From DATFNV01 sp963827935 (GTDB taxonomy: Bacteria; Planctomycetota; Planctomycetia; Gemmatales; Gemmataceae), in assembly GCA_963827935.1 (NCBI GenBank), contig CAWHCN010000006.1:384776-448775 (forward strand): 64,000 nucleotides of DNA, read 5' to 3'. Within the stretch, counting starts at the first letter, position 1. Every line of letters begins with the position of its first letter. Shown here piece by piece: positions 29,162 to 36,247 of this stretch. A program made the position numbers and the translations under genes. The notes under the pieces were generated by a model that was given only the letters and a program-made list of their open reading frames with translations, had not been told where the DNA came from and did no database searches.

Positions 29162-29692
29162 GGTGAGGTGTGGTGCGCTGGTGTGAGCGACAAGAGCGAT
29201 CCGATGAGGATCTGATAGCACGGCAACAGCCGTCGCTGGGGTAGGGGCTGAGGGGTCGGAGAGAGCCGCCGTTGTGCCGCCGGGTGATCCTGCGAAGGCA
29301 CCGTTCGTTCGATGGGTGGGCTCTTGCTTGTGGCGTGCCGGACGCCAGTGGGCGTATACGGTAGCAGGTGCCTGGGACCGTGGCCGGTCCCACACGGATA
29401 GACGGTAGTCCGGGCGTTCGTGCCTGGACCGAGACACGCCAGCCGACCGGAGTATGTGGCCCGTGCCGCGGTGGTGGTTCCGCGTGTGAGGAAGCATTCT
29501 TTCTCCGCCGCCGCTCTCCCCCCGCTCTCGTGAGGGGAGAGCGGCGGCGGAGAAAGAATGCTGGGGCAGAGAGCGGCGGGGAGGCGGTCAGCGAACGGCA
29601 GGAGGCCGGCGGCGTGGACGGAGCGCGCCGGCCGGGACAAAGTGAAAAAGATGCCTGATGGGGCTTGACTGTCAACCTCATAGACGGCAGCA
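29162..29692 (+). other. Long conserved non-coding 3' region of element A (candidate guide RNA)
   Basis: These 530 bp have no credible gene. About 400 bp are kept with few changes in element B even though its transposase is dead. It contains ordered hairpins, e.g. GGACCGTGGCC near 29373, and a 29-bp-arm stem (AGCATTCTTTCTCCGCCG at 29493-29521 with 29534-29562). IS110/IS1111 elements encode a bridge RNA in such a non-coding end. The segment GCACCGTTCGTTCG near 29295 shares CGTTCG with attC R' boxes. RNA function is inferred. Confidence 0.4.
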
Positions 29693-29704
29693 GAAACAGG
29701 AGGC

Positions 29705-30157
29705 ATGATGAAGTCGTTCCCTGCTGGATTCCGAGTAGTTGGTGGACTCTCGGCAGTCTACGCTATCGCCACGGGAGGATGCATGGCTGCCGCGTTTGCT
29801 GGCTCCGGGGGCACTACCAACAGGATGAACGATCTGCAAGTTCTGCTCGCCTGGTTCGTACCATTCGCTTGGGTATTGACGGCCGCGGTCTTGCTCTTGG
29901 CCGGCTGCCTCTTATTCACAAGCCACCTTGCACCCCTCCGCTTGGCCCGCCTGCTACTCTTTGTCGCCGTAGCTGGCTTAGTATCGGAGGCGGTCCTCGT
30001 GACGATCACCACCTGGGCGGAATTCCAGCATCCGACGAGTTCAACTGGCGGATTGATAGTTTTCGTCACCGTGCCAATGTTTATCATTGCAGGGATCTGG
30101 GCGGTTGTCGTGGTAATTACCGCCGTCATGATGGGCAGGCACCTGCGGGAACAATAA
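29705..30157 (+). CDS. Cassette gene 3: small four-helix membrane protein
   Basis: ATG 29705 follows AGGAGG at the ideal distance and comes 13 bp after the end of element A. The 150-residue product MMKSFPAGFRVVGGLSAVYA has four membrane segments (about 10-30, 43-68, 75-98, 115-140) and short loops. I do not recognise the family. It is followed about 110 bp later by attC 3, so gene plus attC form a cassette. Membrane proteins of unknown function are common in cassette arrays. Confidence 0.75.
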   Translation: MMKSFPAGFRVVGGLSAVYAIATGGCMAAAFAGSGGTTNRMNDLQVLLAWFVPFAWVLTAAVLLLAGCLLFTSHLAPLRLARLLLFVAVAGLVSEAVLVTITTWAEFQHPTSSTGGLIVFVTVPMFIIAGIWAVVVVITAVMMGRHLREQ

Positions 30158-30270
30158 CATGGCTGCCCAAGATAAAAGGGGTCGGGAGTCGAAGAAGAAA
30201 AGGACGCAGGGACGCAGTTCGTTTCCGCGTCTCTACAGCCTGTTCGGCAAGGCCAAGTGATGCAGGCCGG

Positions 30271-30360
30271 GCCGAACCACGACGTTGCACTTGACCGGGC
30301 CGGCATTACGATTTTTCGTGACGTGACGTTCCTTGCGGTCGGCCCGGCAAGTGAACGCAG
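30271..30360. other. attC site 3, R' box lost to an IS insertion
   Basis: R'' GCCGAAC (30271-30277), L'' GTTGCACTTGACCGGGCCGG, complementary arm GTCGGCCCGGCAAGTGAACG ending at 30360. Element B begins at 30361 with the same TCGTGCG end as element A, at the same position (just after the L' box) as in attC 2. Confidence 0.82.
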
Positions 30361-31451
30361 TCGTGCGATACCATGTAGGCAACGGGGTATCGGAGGTGGT
30401 ACAAGTCTCCGTCAGGTAGGACACCCTTAACCTGATCACGGAGACCGAAGAATGGCTACGACAAAGACCCTGTATGTCGCCTTCGAGCTGGGCCAGGACA
30501 AGTGGCTGCTGGGCTTCGCGACCGAAGCCGCCGAGAAGCCGCGCATCCGCTCGATGCCGGCGCGCAGCCTGGCCAAACTGCAGGAGGAGATCGCCAAGGC
30601 CAAGGCCCGCTTCGGGCTGCCCGCCGGCGCTCCGGTCCGCACCTGCTACGAGGCGGGCCGCGACGGCTTCTGGCTGCACCGGGCTCTCACGGCACGCGGC
30701 ATCGACAACGTGGTCGTCGACTCCAGCTCCATCGAGGTGGACCGGCGCGCCAAGCGGATCAAGACCGACCCGGTGGACGCGGCCACGCTGCTCAATCTGC
30801 TGTGCCGCTATCACGGCGGCGAGCGCAAGGTGTGACGGGTGGTGCAGGTGCCGGCGGTGGCCGACGAGGATGGCCGGCAACTGCACCGCGGCCTGAAGGA
30901 CCTGCAGCGGCAGCAGACGAAGTGCAGCAACCGCACCTTGGGCCTGCTGGCGTCGCAGGGCCTGGTGGCGGCCGTGGATGCCAACTTCCGCACGACGCTT
31001 TGGGGCTGCGTGACTGGGCGGGACAGCCGGTGCCGCCGGGTGAACCTGTGAAGGCACCGTTCGTTCAATGGGTGGGCTCTTGCTTGTGGCGTGCCGGACG
31101 CCCTGGGGCGTATACGGTAGCAGGTGCTTGGGACCGTGGCCGGTCCCACACGGATAGACGGTAGTCCGGGCGCCGCGCCTGGACCGAGGCCACGCCAGCC
31201 GACCGGTGTTGATCGCCCATGCCGCAGCGAACGGGTCCGCGTGTGAGGGAAGCATTCTTTCTCCGCCGCCGCTCTCCCGCAGCACGGGGTGAGGGGAGAG
31301 CGGCGGCGGAGAAAGAATGCTGGGGCAGAGAGCGGCGCGGCGGAGGCCGGGGAATGGCAGGAGGCCGGCGGCCCGGAAGGTCCGCGCCGTCGAGGACGAA
31401 GCAAGAAAAATGCCTGATGGGGCTTGACTATCAACCTCATAGACGGCAGCA
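30361..31451 (+). mobile_element. IS110-family element B, deletion derivative
   Basis: It has the same left and right ends as element A but is only 1091 bp. The transposase frame from 30452 is interrupted by TGA at 30833-30835 (Trp in A) and then about 700 bp are missing between 31027 and the sequence equal to 29276 of A, at a short shared GTGCCGCCGGGTGA. The non-coding 3' region and its long hairpin (31251-31278 with 31293-31321) are intact. It would need element A's enzyme to move. Confidence 0.85.
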
Positions 31452-31461
31452 AGAGGGGATC

Positions 31462-31623
31462 ATGATCCAGCAGTTCGCCAAGCAACGCCCTGCTTTCCTG
31501 CGCTGTGCGCTGAATGAAGCCACGAAATGGTGCCCGCCACCGGAGCAACTTGTCGAAGGCAAGCGCGGGGAGCAATTCTGGCTTCGGGTCTTCTCTTCCC
31601 CCCTCACTATTACACCGGCATGA
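31462..31623 (+). CDS. Small open frame after element B, possible cassette gene 4
   Basis: ATG 31462 lies 10 bp after the end of element B and follows GAGGGG. The 53-residue frame MIQQFAKQRPAFLRCALNEA ends at 31623. Placement just after the attC/IS junction is where a cassette gene should start, but the product matches nothing I know and no complete attC follows: an IS630-family element begins near 31640-31680. It may be the truncated start of a longer cassette gene. Confidence 0.4.
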   Translation: MIQQFAKQRPAFLRCALNEATKWCPPPEQLVEGKRGEQFWLRVFSSPLTITPA

Positions 31624-31682
31624 AATAAGATCAAAGCAGTTCAACGGGGGCAGCGTATTGTGTCCAAGGATGTAGGAAATAA

Positions 31683-32687
31683 CTAATCACATGGCTCGGC
31701 ACCGTGCCCAATTTGTTCATGAATGTCTCGAACGCGCGTCTTCAGAACACTCCGGTTCTCAGGCAGACCCGCTTCGTTCACCGTAGCTTTCATGTCGTTG
31801 TTCAGGTACTCCATCGGGTTCATCTCCGGAGAGTACGCCGGCAAGTAGAATACCTCGAGTTGCGACGCGTGCTCCGCCAACCAGGTCTGCACTTCCGGTG
31901 TCTTGTGGGCTTGCAACCGGTCCGCGATCAACAGGATCTTGCATCGCGCCCCCGCGACCAGGCGTTGCAGAAATTGCAGGAACACCGCAGCGGTCAGCAT
32001 CCCCGTGTAGGTCATGAACCGGACCGTGCCTTCGTTGCTAATCGCCGAAATCTGGTTGACCCGAATATGCGGTTTGGGCACGTCCATCGTCGCCCGCTCC
32101 CCTTGGCGGGCATAGCCCGTGCCGGGGTGGTGGTCGGCGGCCACGCCCACCTCGTCGGTCCAGAGAATCTCCGCCCCCTCACGGAACGCCTGAACTTCAA
32201 TGGCAGGGTAGGTCTCCAGCAACCATTGCTCCACCTCGTCAGGGTCTTGCTGCCGCCCATGCCGGCTCGGTTTCTTGGGGGTATAACCCCAGCGCCGAAG
32301 ATATTGCCCCACCGTTCGTTCAGCCAGGTCGATGCCAAACTCCTGCTGGATCAACGCACGCACCGCACGTCGGGTCCACAGGGCGTGCTGGATGCCCAAG
32401 GTCTGCGGCGAGTTGTTGTCAATGCACTGTCGGATGCGCTGCGCCTGGGCATCGGACAGCAAGCGACCCACGCCGAGCGGTCGCCCCGTCCGGTCACCGG
32501 GCAGCGCCGGCGTGCCGGCGGCGGCGTAAGCCGACCACCAGCGGCTGATGGTTTCGTGGCAGACCCCAAGCACGTCGGCGAGTTCGACTTCGGAGTAGCC
32601 CAACTCGATGCCGCGCAAGGCACGCAGCCGCAGTACCTGCAGCGCTTCATCGGACAAGTGGCGTGCGTCCGGCAGTTCGATCGACAT
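31683..32687 (-). CDS. IS630-family transposase, intact
   Basis: ATG 32687 (MSIELPDARHLSDEALQVLR) starts a 334-residue protein that is not interrupted. It has the N-terminal HTH (VELADVLGVCHETISRWWSA), a second winged-HTH (FGIDLAERTVGQYLRRWGYT) and the DDE triad in ILWTDEVGVAADHH, LLIADRLQAHKTPE and LPAYSPEMNPMEYLNNDMKA. The element has inserted into an IS110-family transposase (32.74-33.22 kb). Exact ends are not resolved, as no clear inverted repeat is visible beyond the gene. Confidence 0.85.
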   Translation of the reverse strand: MSIELPDARHLSDEALQVLRLRALRGIELGYSEVELADVLGVCHETISRWWSAYAAAGTPALPGDRTGRPLGVGRLLSDAQAQRIRQCIDNNSPQTLGIQHALWTRRAVRALIQQEFGIDLAERTVGQYLRRWGYTPKKPSRHGRQQDPDEVEQWLLETYPAIEVQAFREGAEILWTDEVGVAADHHPGTGYARQGERATMDVPKPHIRVNQISAISNEGTVRFMTYTGMLTAAVFLQFLQRLVAGARCKILLIADRLQAHKTPEVQTWLAEHASQLEVFYLPAYSPEMNPMEYLNNDMKATVNEAGLPENRSVLKTRVRDIHEQIGHGAEPCD

Positions 32688-32739
32688 GGCTGCTCTCCGT
32701 TTCCGGGTTTGCTCCCCACGGACCATTGAGCATTTTCCA

Positions 32740-33220
32740 TGCCGGGGTAATACTGGGCGTTCAGGATCTGCAGGTGGGTGAGCAGAGCGGCGCGCTGGCG
32801 GACCAGGTACGTCCGGCGGCGGAGCAGGTCGCGGGTTTCGCGCATGCCCTTGGGGTAGACGTAGGCGATGGGGAAGTTGCCGCCCTTGAGCAGGCGGGCG
32901 ATCTTGTTGGCGTCGATGCGATCGTTCTTGGCCTTGCCGCCGTGGATGGCCTTCATGTACAGGGCGTGGCCCAGGGCGAAGGGGATGTTCTCGGCCTGGC
33001 ACGGGTCGGCGACCCAGTACCAGGCGAACATGCACTCGGCGCCGACGATGAGGTCGTCGCGGAAGGGTGCGACGGCGTTGAGGAAGGCGTCGCGGCGGCA
33101 CGCCAGGTTCTTGTCGAAGACGACGTTGCCCTGCTGGTCGAGGATGCACAGGTGCATGGTGCGGGCGTGCAGGTCGATGCCGCAGTAGAACCGGTGCTGT
33201 TGCGAGTAGAATCTCATCAT
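32740..33220 (-). pseudogene. IS110-family transposase (third type), 3' part removed by IS630
   Basis: ATG 33220 (MMRFYSQQHRFYCGIDLHAR) opens a canonical DEDD transposase: CGIDLHARTMHLCILD (Asp), LIVGAECMFAWYWVAD (Glu), KNDRIDANKIARLLKGGNFP (Asp/Asp). The sequence stops matching near 32740 (RAALLTHLQILNAQYYP), where the IS630 element begins, so the C-terminal Transposase_20 domain is lost. Its 5' end lies about 80 bp from attC 4 and faces the L'' box of that site. Confidence 0.82.
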
Positions 33221-33300
33221 GGTCTCCCAGTAAGGGGGTGCGCTGGGTGTGTGGTAACTTCCAGCATACCCAATGAACAGAGGCCATGATGAGTATCCAG

Positions 33301-33388
33301 TCGTTGCAGCAGACGCCGGCCGCCATGACGGTTTCCCGCGCTCTGAGGTTCTTGCGGCGGCCTGCGCTGCTGAACTTAGGCGTTCGGG
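33301..33388. other. attC site 4, R'' box lost to an IS110 insertion
   Basis: L'' GTTGCAGCAGACGCCGGCCG (33303), complementary arm GGCGGCCTGCGCTGCTGAAC (33357), and R' GTTCGGG at 33382-33388. The left box R'' is not present: sequence belonging to the third IS110-type element (ending GATGAGTATCCAG) runs up to 33300. A cassette gene starts 16 bp after R'. Confidence 0.78.
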
Positions 33389-33403
33389 GGTGGAGGAGCG
33401 ACG

Positions 33404-33721
33404 ATGGTAACTGAACCCAGGAAGCTCGACGCGCGTCCCATCTTCCGATGGCTCGCAGGACTAACGTGCCCCGTGTTTCTCGTGCTGGCCGTCCTTTTGG
33501 CCTTTCCAACAGTTGTTGGTTGGGGGGACAAGCCTGCGTACTTAAGTGCCGCGCTTTTTCTCTGGGGCGCATTCTTCTTTGGAACAATTGCTGCCACTGG
33601 CCGTTGGGACACTACAGGGAGGAAACGAGTGGAGCTGGCAATTGCCGCAAAGCAATACCTGGCGGGTGAAATCACCCTCGATGAGTACGGTTTACTGACG
33701 AAGCAGATCATGGGCCGATAG
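33404..33721 (+). CDS. Cassette gene 5: membrane protein with SHOCT-like tail
   Basis: ATG 33404 follows GGAGG and begins 16 bp after the R' box of attC 4, the normal cassette start. The 105-residue product has two membrane helices (TCPVFLVLAVLLAFPTVVGW and LSAALFLWGAFFFGTIAATG) and ends KQYLAGEITLDEYGLLTKQI, the short helical SHOCT-type motif often found at the end of small membrane or secreted proteins. Function unknown. No complete attC is recognisable after it, so the array seems to end here. Confidence 0.75.
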   Translation: MVTEPRKLDARPIFRWLAGLTCPVFLVLAVLLAFPTVVGWGDKPAYLSAALFLWGAFFFGTIAATGRWDTTGRKRVELAIAAKQYLAGEITLDEYGLLTKQIMGR

Positions 33722-33850
33722 CCGATGTCGCCAGGCCAACAGGGCGGTGAATCAGCTGCTCCGTGTTCTGCTGTGATGTTCGCGGGGGAACCTGATGCCT
33801 CGGCAAAAACGATCAAAGAGGAAGCGAGTGGCAATCAAGCTCGAACGTAC

Positions 33851-34107
33851 ATGAATAACAATACTCGATCGCCGAACTCGAACAGCGCGCCACGGCATGC
33901 GGGCTGCGGCTGCTGGGCTACCATCTCCCCGACCAGTTGCGCAAGCAAGTCGCCCTCCCCTCCGGTCCACCCGCGTTCGCGCAATGGCGCACGCTTGAAA
34001 TGGTCTACGCAGGGAGCGGCCAAATGCTCTTTTGCACCCTCTACCGCCCCAAGCTGCACTTTCCCCAGAAAACCTATGAACTGGGGGACCTGGGAAAGCC
34101 GGGGTGA
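33851..34107 (+). CDS. Unknown protein, frame-broken near its start
   Basis: ATG 33851 reads MNNN and then must change frame to continue as IAELEQRATACGLRLLGYHL, then PDQLRKQVALPSGPPAFAQW and RTLEMVYAGSGQMLFCTLYR, ending at 34107. Composition and codon bias are those of a real gene. The last codons overlap the left arm of a 21-bp inverted repeat (34054-34074 with 34342-34362). I do not recognise the product. Nearby recombinase remnants suggest it was carried by an integrative element. Confidence 0.4.
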
Positions 34108-34362
34108 GCGCCGACTTTTCGGCGCTGGCAGCCGGCGCCGCGGTAGCCGGCGAGCCGTGTCTGGAGCGTTCAATGGTCCCTCGGCCGGTCGTGTCGGACG
34201 CAGCCACACGGAACCCATGCTCACCTCAGGACTTGCGATCTCGAATTCCCGGCTCTCCGCCCGATCGCCACAGGAAACCGAAATTCCCTGGACTTGGCCA
34301 GGGGTGGCGAAATCTCGGCGCGCGACACCTGTTCACTAATGGGTTTTCTGGGGAAAGTGCAG
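34054..34362. repeat. 21-bp perfect inverted repeat spaced by 267 bp
   Basis: CTGCACTTTCCCCAGAAAACC at 34054-34074 is the exact reverse complement of 34342-34362. Both copies lie in coding-like sequence (the unknown protein and the excisionase-like remnant). It may be a relic of recombinase action or of a small inversion. Confidence 0.8.
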
Positions 34363-34493
34363 GCCCCAAGGGGAAGCGTGGTGAAATCCTGATCGAAGAG
34401 GCTGCCCTCGACGCCTTCCTGCAAAACCGCAAGGTCGAGAGTGGGAACGGTGATTGTCCCGCCCTCGACCTGAAGCATATCACGCTCCGGTAG
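34344..34493 (+). pseudogene. Excisionase-like (MerR/HTH) C-terminal remnant
   Basis: The plus strand reads KGKRGEILIEEAALDAFLQN then RKVESGNGDCPALDLKHITL to the stop at 34493. The pattern 'RG-E-I-LIEEAxLDAFLxxRKV' is the end of small excisionase-type DNA-binding proteins that accompany tyrosine recombinases in planctomycetes. The N-terminal helix-turn-helix is not present in this frame, so it is a fragment. A second imperfect copy of its tail sequence (CCCTCGACCTCAAGCACG) occurs at 34709. Confidence 0.4.
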
Positions 34494-34556
34494 CGCTTTC
34501 CTCACCTTTCTTCCTTAAAGCACGCGCAAGCAGAGGGTGAGCCAGCAGGTTCACTC

Positions 34557-34600
34557 CCAGCCCCCGGCCGAGGCAACGGCCGAGGGCTTTTCTTTGTAGG
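34557..34600 (+). terminator. Rho-independent terminator
   Basis: GCCCCCGGCCG, a short loop, CGGCCGAGGGC and then TTTTCTTT form a GC-rich stem with a T tract about 65 bp after the excisionase-like stop, correctly oriented for plus-strand transcription. Confidence 0.7.
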
Positions 34601-34743
34601 CCGCAAGAGTGGTTCAACTTTGGGCCGTCGGCGCCGCCCAGGACATCACGGAAGTAGCGCATCGCCTGTCGCCCTGGTCGAGGGAAGGGCGGGCGATTGA
34701 CCCATCCCTCGACCTCAAGCACGTTACCCTCCGCTTGCCGCTT

Positions 34744-34900
34744 TCATCGCAGCGCCCCCATGTGGTCAATCTTCCCCGCGATGTGCGAGTAGTGGCGCAT
34801 GACCATCTCGGTGCTGGTGTGCCCGAGCAGCTCGGCGACCTGGGCGATGCCCACGCCGTTGATCAGGGCGTCGGTGGCGAAGCTGTGTGTCACCGGGCGC
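34744..34900 (-). pseudogene. Tyrosine recombinase, C-terminal fragment
   Basis: The minus strand reads VTHSFATDALINGVGIAQVA, then ELLGHTSTEMVMRHYSHIAG and KIDHMGALR before the stop at 34744. This is the last part of a phage/integron-type integrase with the H-x-x-R-like start (THSFAT), the LLGHTS histidine and the nucleophile Tyr in MRHYSHI. Everything upstream of about 34900 is unrelated or frame-broken, so it is a fragment. It is a different recombinase from the plus-strand fragment at 35.2-35.8 kb. Confidence 0.7.
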
Positions 34901-34964
34901 TTCAAAACCAGCCATCTATGGGCCGGCAGCGCATCTCCGCCCGCCCGCCGGCACCGCACGCGCT

Positions 34965-35084
34965 GCCAGGTTGAACTGAAGTGACCGGGAATTCTGTTCA
35001 ACCTGGCGCGGACACCGCAAGCCATTGGTAAATAACGACATGTGCCTTCGCAATTCAGCAAAAATCGCCAGGTTGAACTGAAGT
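34965..35084. repeat. Three copies of GCCAGGTTGAAC between recombinase fragments
   Basis: GCCAGGTTGAACTGAA at 34965-34980 and 35067-35082 in direct order, and its reverse complement GTTCAACCTGGC at 34996-35007. Short repeats in direct and inverted order between two recombinase fragments could be recombinase-binding arms or scars, but no core site can be named. Confidence 0.6.
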
Positions 35085-35214
35085 CCGATGTGTGCGGGAG
35101 CGCTACGACGGGCCCCTTGGCCGCAGGGCGAGGGATCGTCGCCCCAGTCCCCCTTAGTCGGTCGGAGCACCGGGGCGAGGGGAGATTATCTCCTGCCGTT
35201 CGCCTTACGGCGGG

Positions 35215-35814
35215 TTGCGGACCCCCAGCGAGACGCTCAGCTTGACGTGGCCCGACATCCTCAGGCCCCAGGACCGTTTCCGCGTCCACAGCCCCAAGAC
35301 GAAGAAGCAAGGCAAGGGCGAGCGGATCGTTCCCTTCTTCCCAGAGCTGCGCCCGTACCTTGAGGATGCCCACCAGTCCGCCCCCGACGGCTCCCTGTAC
35401 GTCATCACCCGCTATCGGGACAGCACCAGCGCCAACCTACGGACAGAACTTCTGCGGATCATCGCCAGGGCCGGCGTCGAGCCGTGGCCCCGCCATTCCA
35501 GAACCTGCGCCAGCCGGGGGACGGAGCTGTCGCAACGCTTCCCCATCCAGGTCGTGGCGAAGTGGCTCGGCAACACGCCCGACGTGGCGCTGCACCATTA
35601 CCTCAGCACGACGGAGGACGACTTCAAGCGCGCGGCGACTGGTGAGGCAGACGTGGTGCGTTTAGTGAGGCAGAACGGCCCGGAAGGAGTTGGAAACGAA
35701 CCGAAGGAAATGGCGAAAACCCCGGGAAACTTCGACTCGGTTCGACTCGGTTCTGAGACGTTCGAGAGTGGAAATGATCCCGCATGGACTCGAACCATGG
35801 TTTCCCGCATGTGA
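35215..35814 (+). pseudogene. Tyrosine recombinase, C-terminal catalytic fragment
   Basis: The frame gives MRTPSETLSLTWPDILRPQD (the first catalytic Arg region, usually LRxPSExLxLxW), VHSPKTKKQGKGERIVPFFP (strand pair with Lys), and FPIQVVAKWLGNTPDVALHH followed by YLSTTEDDF (His and nucleophile Tyr). Around 35495 the FQNLRASRGTEL motif (H/R region) is recoverable only by two small frame changes. The N-terminal half is missing, and the open frame runs on into tRNA-Val at its end. It sits directly beside the tRNA cluster, the usual neighbourhood of integrative elements that use tRNA 3' ends. Confidence 0.7.
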
Positions 35815-35846
35815 AACGGGCGTCGTGGCCGCTGGACCACGGGACC
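35775..35846 (-). tRNA. tRNA-Val (CAC)
   Basis: The minus strand gives acceptor GGTCCCG/CGGGATC with discriminator A, anticodon stem CCCGT/GCGGG with loop TTCACAT (anticodon CAC) and T-loop GGTTCGAGTCC. 72 nt, no CCA encoded. It overlaps the 3' end of the recombinase frame. Reads GTG, a favoured codon in this GC-rich DNA. Confidence 0.88.
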
Positions 35847-35852
35847 GGCAAG

Positions 35853-35925
35853 CGGTGCCTACGGGTGTCGATCCCGTACCTCTGCCTCGACAGGGCAGCA
35901 TGCAGAGCCGCTACACCAAGGCACC
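35853..35925 (-). tRNA. tRNA-Asp (GTC)
   Basis: Acceptor GGTGCCT/AGGCACC with discriminator G, anticodon stem CTGCC/GGCAG with loop CTGTCGA (anticodon GTC), T-arm ACGGGATCGACACCCGT. 73 nt. The T-loop GATCGAC is unusual (ATCGA in place of TTCGA). Confidence 0.85.
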
Positions 35926-35928
35926 CAG

Positions 35929-36005
35929 TGTCCGAGGTGGGAGTCGAACCCACAAAGTCACCACCCTCTCAAGATGGCCGCTTTACCAGGTTTGCGTACC
36001 CGGAC
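35929..36005 (-). tRNA. tRNA with GAG anticodon (Leu-like, short variable loop)
   Basis: Acceptor GTCCGGG/CTCGGAC, anticodon stem CCATC/GGTGG with loop TTGAGAG (anticodon GAG, CUC codon) and a good T-arm GTGGGTTCGACTCCCAC. 77 nt. Leucine tRNAs normally have a long variable arm; here it is only about 7 nt, so either this is an atypical Leu tRNA or it is charged differently. Confidence 0.7.
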
Positions 36006-36012
36006 TCGTCAG

Positions 36013-36081
36013 TTGCAGGCCCCGGTATCGAGCCGGACGTGCTGACCTTATGAGGGTCTGCCGGGCACCTGCCCGCCTGCA
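36013..36081 (-). tRNA. tRNA with CAT anticodon (Met or Ile2), shortened D-arm
   Basis: Acceptor TGCAGGC/GCCTGCA with discriminator A, anticodon loop CTCATAA (anticodon CAT) and T-arm TCCGGCTCGATACCGGG. Only 69 nt because the D-arm (GGCAGGTGCC) has a very small loop. The A-A mismatch at the base of the anticodon stem is also odd. Probably a mobile-element-borne tRNA. Confidence 0.65.
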
Positions 36082-36102
36082 ATTCAGTGGCCGTCGGCCG
36101 TA

Positions 36103-36132
36103 GCAGGAGGCAGTGGGCGGACTGCCTCCTGC
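36103..36132. repeat. Hairpin inside the tRNA cluster
   Basis: GCAGGAGGCAG (36103-36113) and CTGCCTCCTGC (36122-36132) form an 11-bp stem with an 8-nt loop between the Met-like and Leu(CAG) tRNAs; a further CTGCCTCCT follows at 36142. It could aid processing of the tRNA transcript. Confidence 0.7.
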
Positions 36133-36153
36133 CGACTGCCGCTGCCTCCTGGA

Positions 36154-36239
36154 GTGACCAAGGGGAGAGTCGAACTCCCATGCCCTTGCGGGCTCAGCGT
36201 TCTGAGCGCTGCGTGTCTGCCTGTTCCACCACTTGGTCA
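36154..36239 (-). tRNA. tRNA-Leu (CAG)
   Basis: Acceptor TGACCAA/TTGGTCA, anticodon stem CAGCG/CGCTG with loop CTCAGAA (anticodon CAG), a long variable arm (GCCCGCAAGGGC) as expected for leucine, and T-arm GGGAGTTCGACTCTCCC. 86 nt. Confidence 0.9.
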
Positions 36240-36247
36240 TTTGTCAG

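Larger units (their letters stand above)
27898..29692 (+). mobile_element. IS110-family element A, inserted in attC 2
   Basis: The left end TCGTGCGATACCATGTAGGC and the right end GACGGCAGCA (about 29692) are shared with element B at 30361-31451, which fixes the limits to within a few bases. No target duplication is visible, as usual for IS110-family elements. It contains an intact transposase (27989-29161) and about 530 bp of non-coding DNA after it. It is inserted between the L' and R' positions of attC 2. Confidence 0.85.

Noticed and set aside
30159..30260. 34-codon basic open frame directly after cassette gene 3
   Set aside because: It overlaps the dispersed AAAAGGGGTCGGGAGTC repeat, has no ribosome-binding site and no recognisable family.
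33721..33850. A fifth attC after cassette gene 5
   Set aside because: GGCCAAC and GTTCGCG boxes can be picked out, but the sequence between them has no complementary arms.
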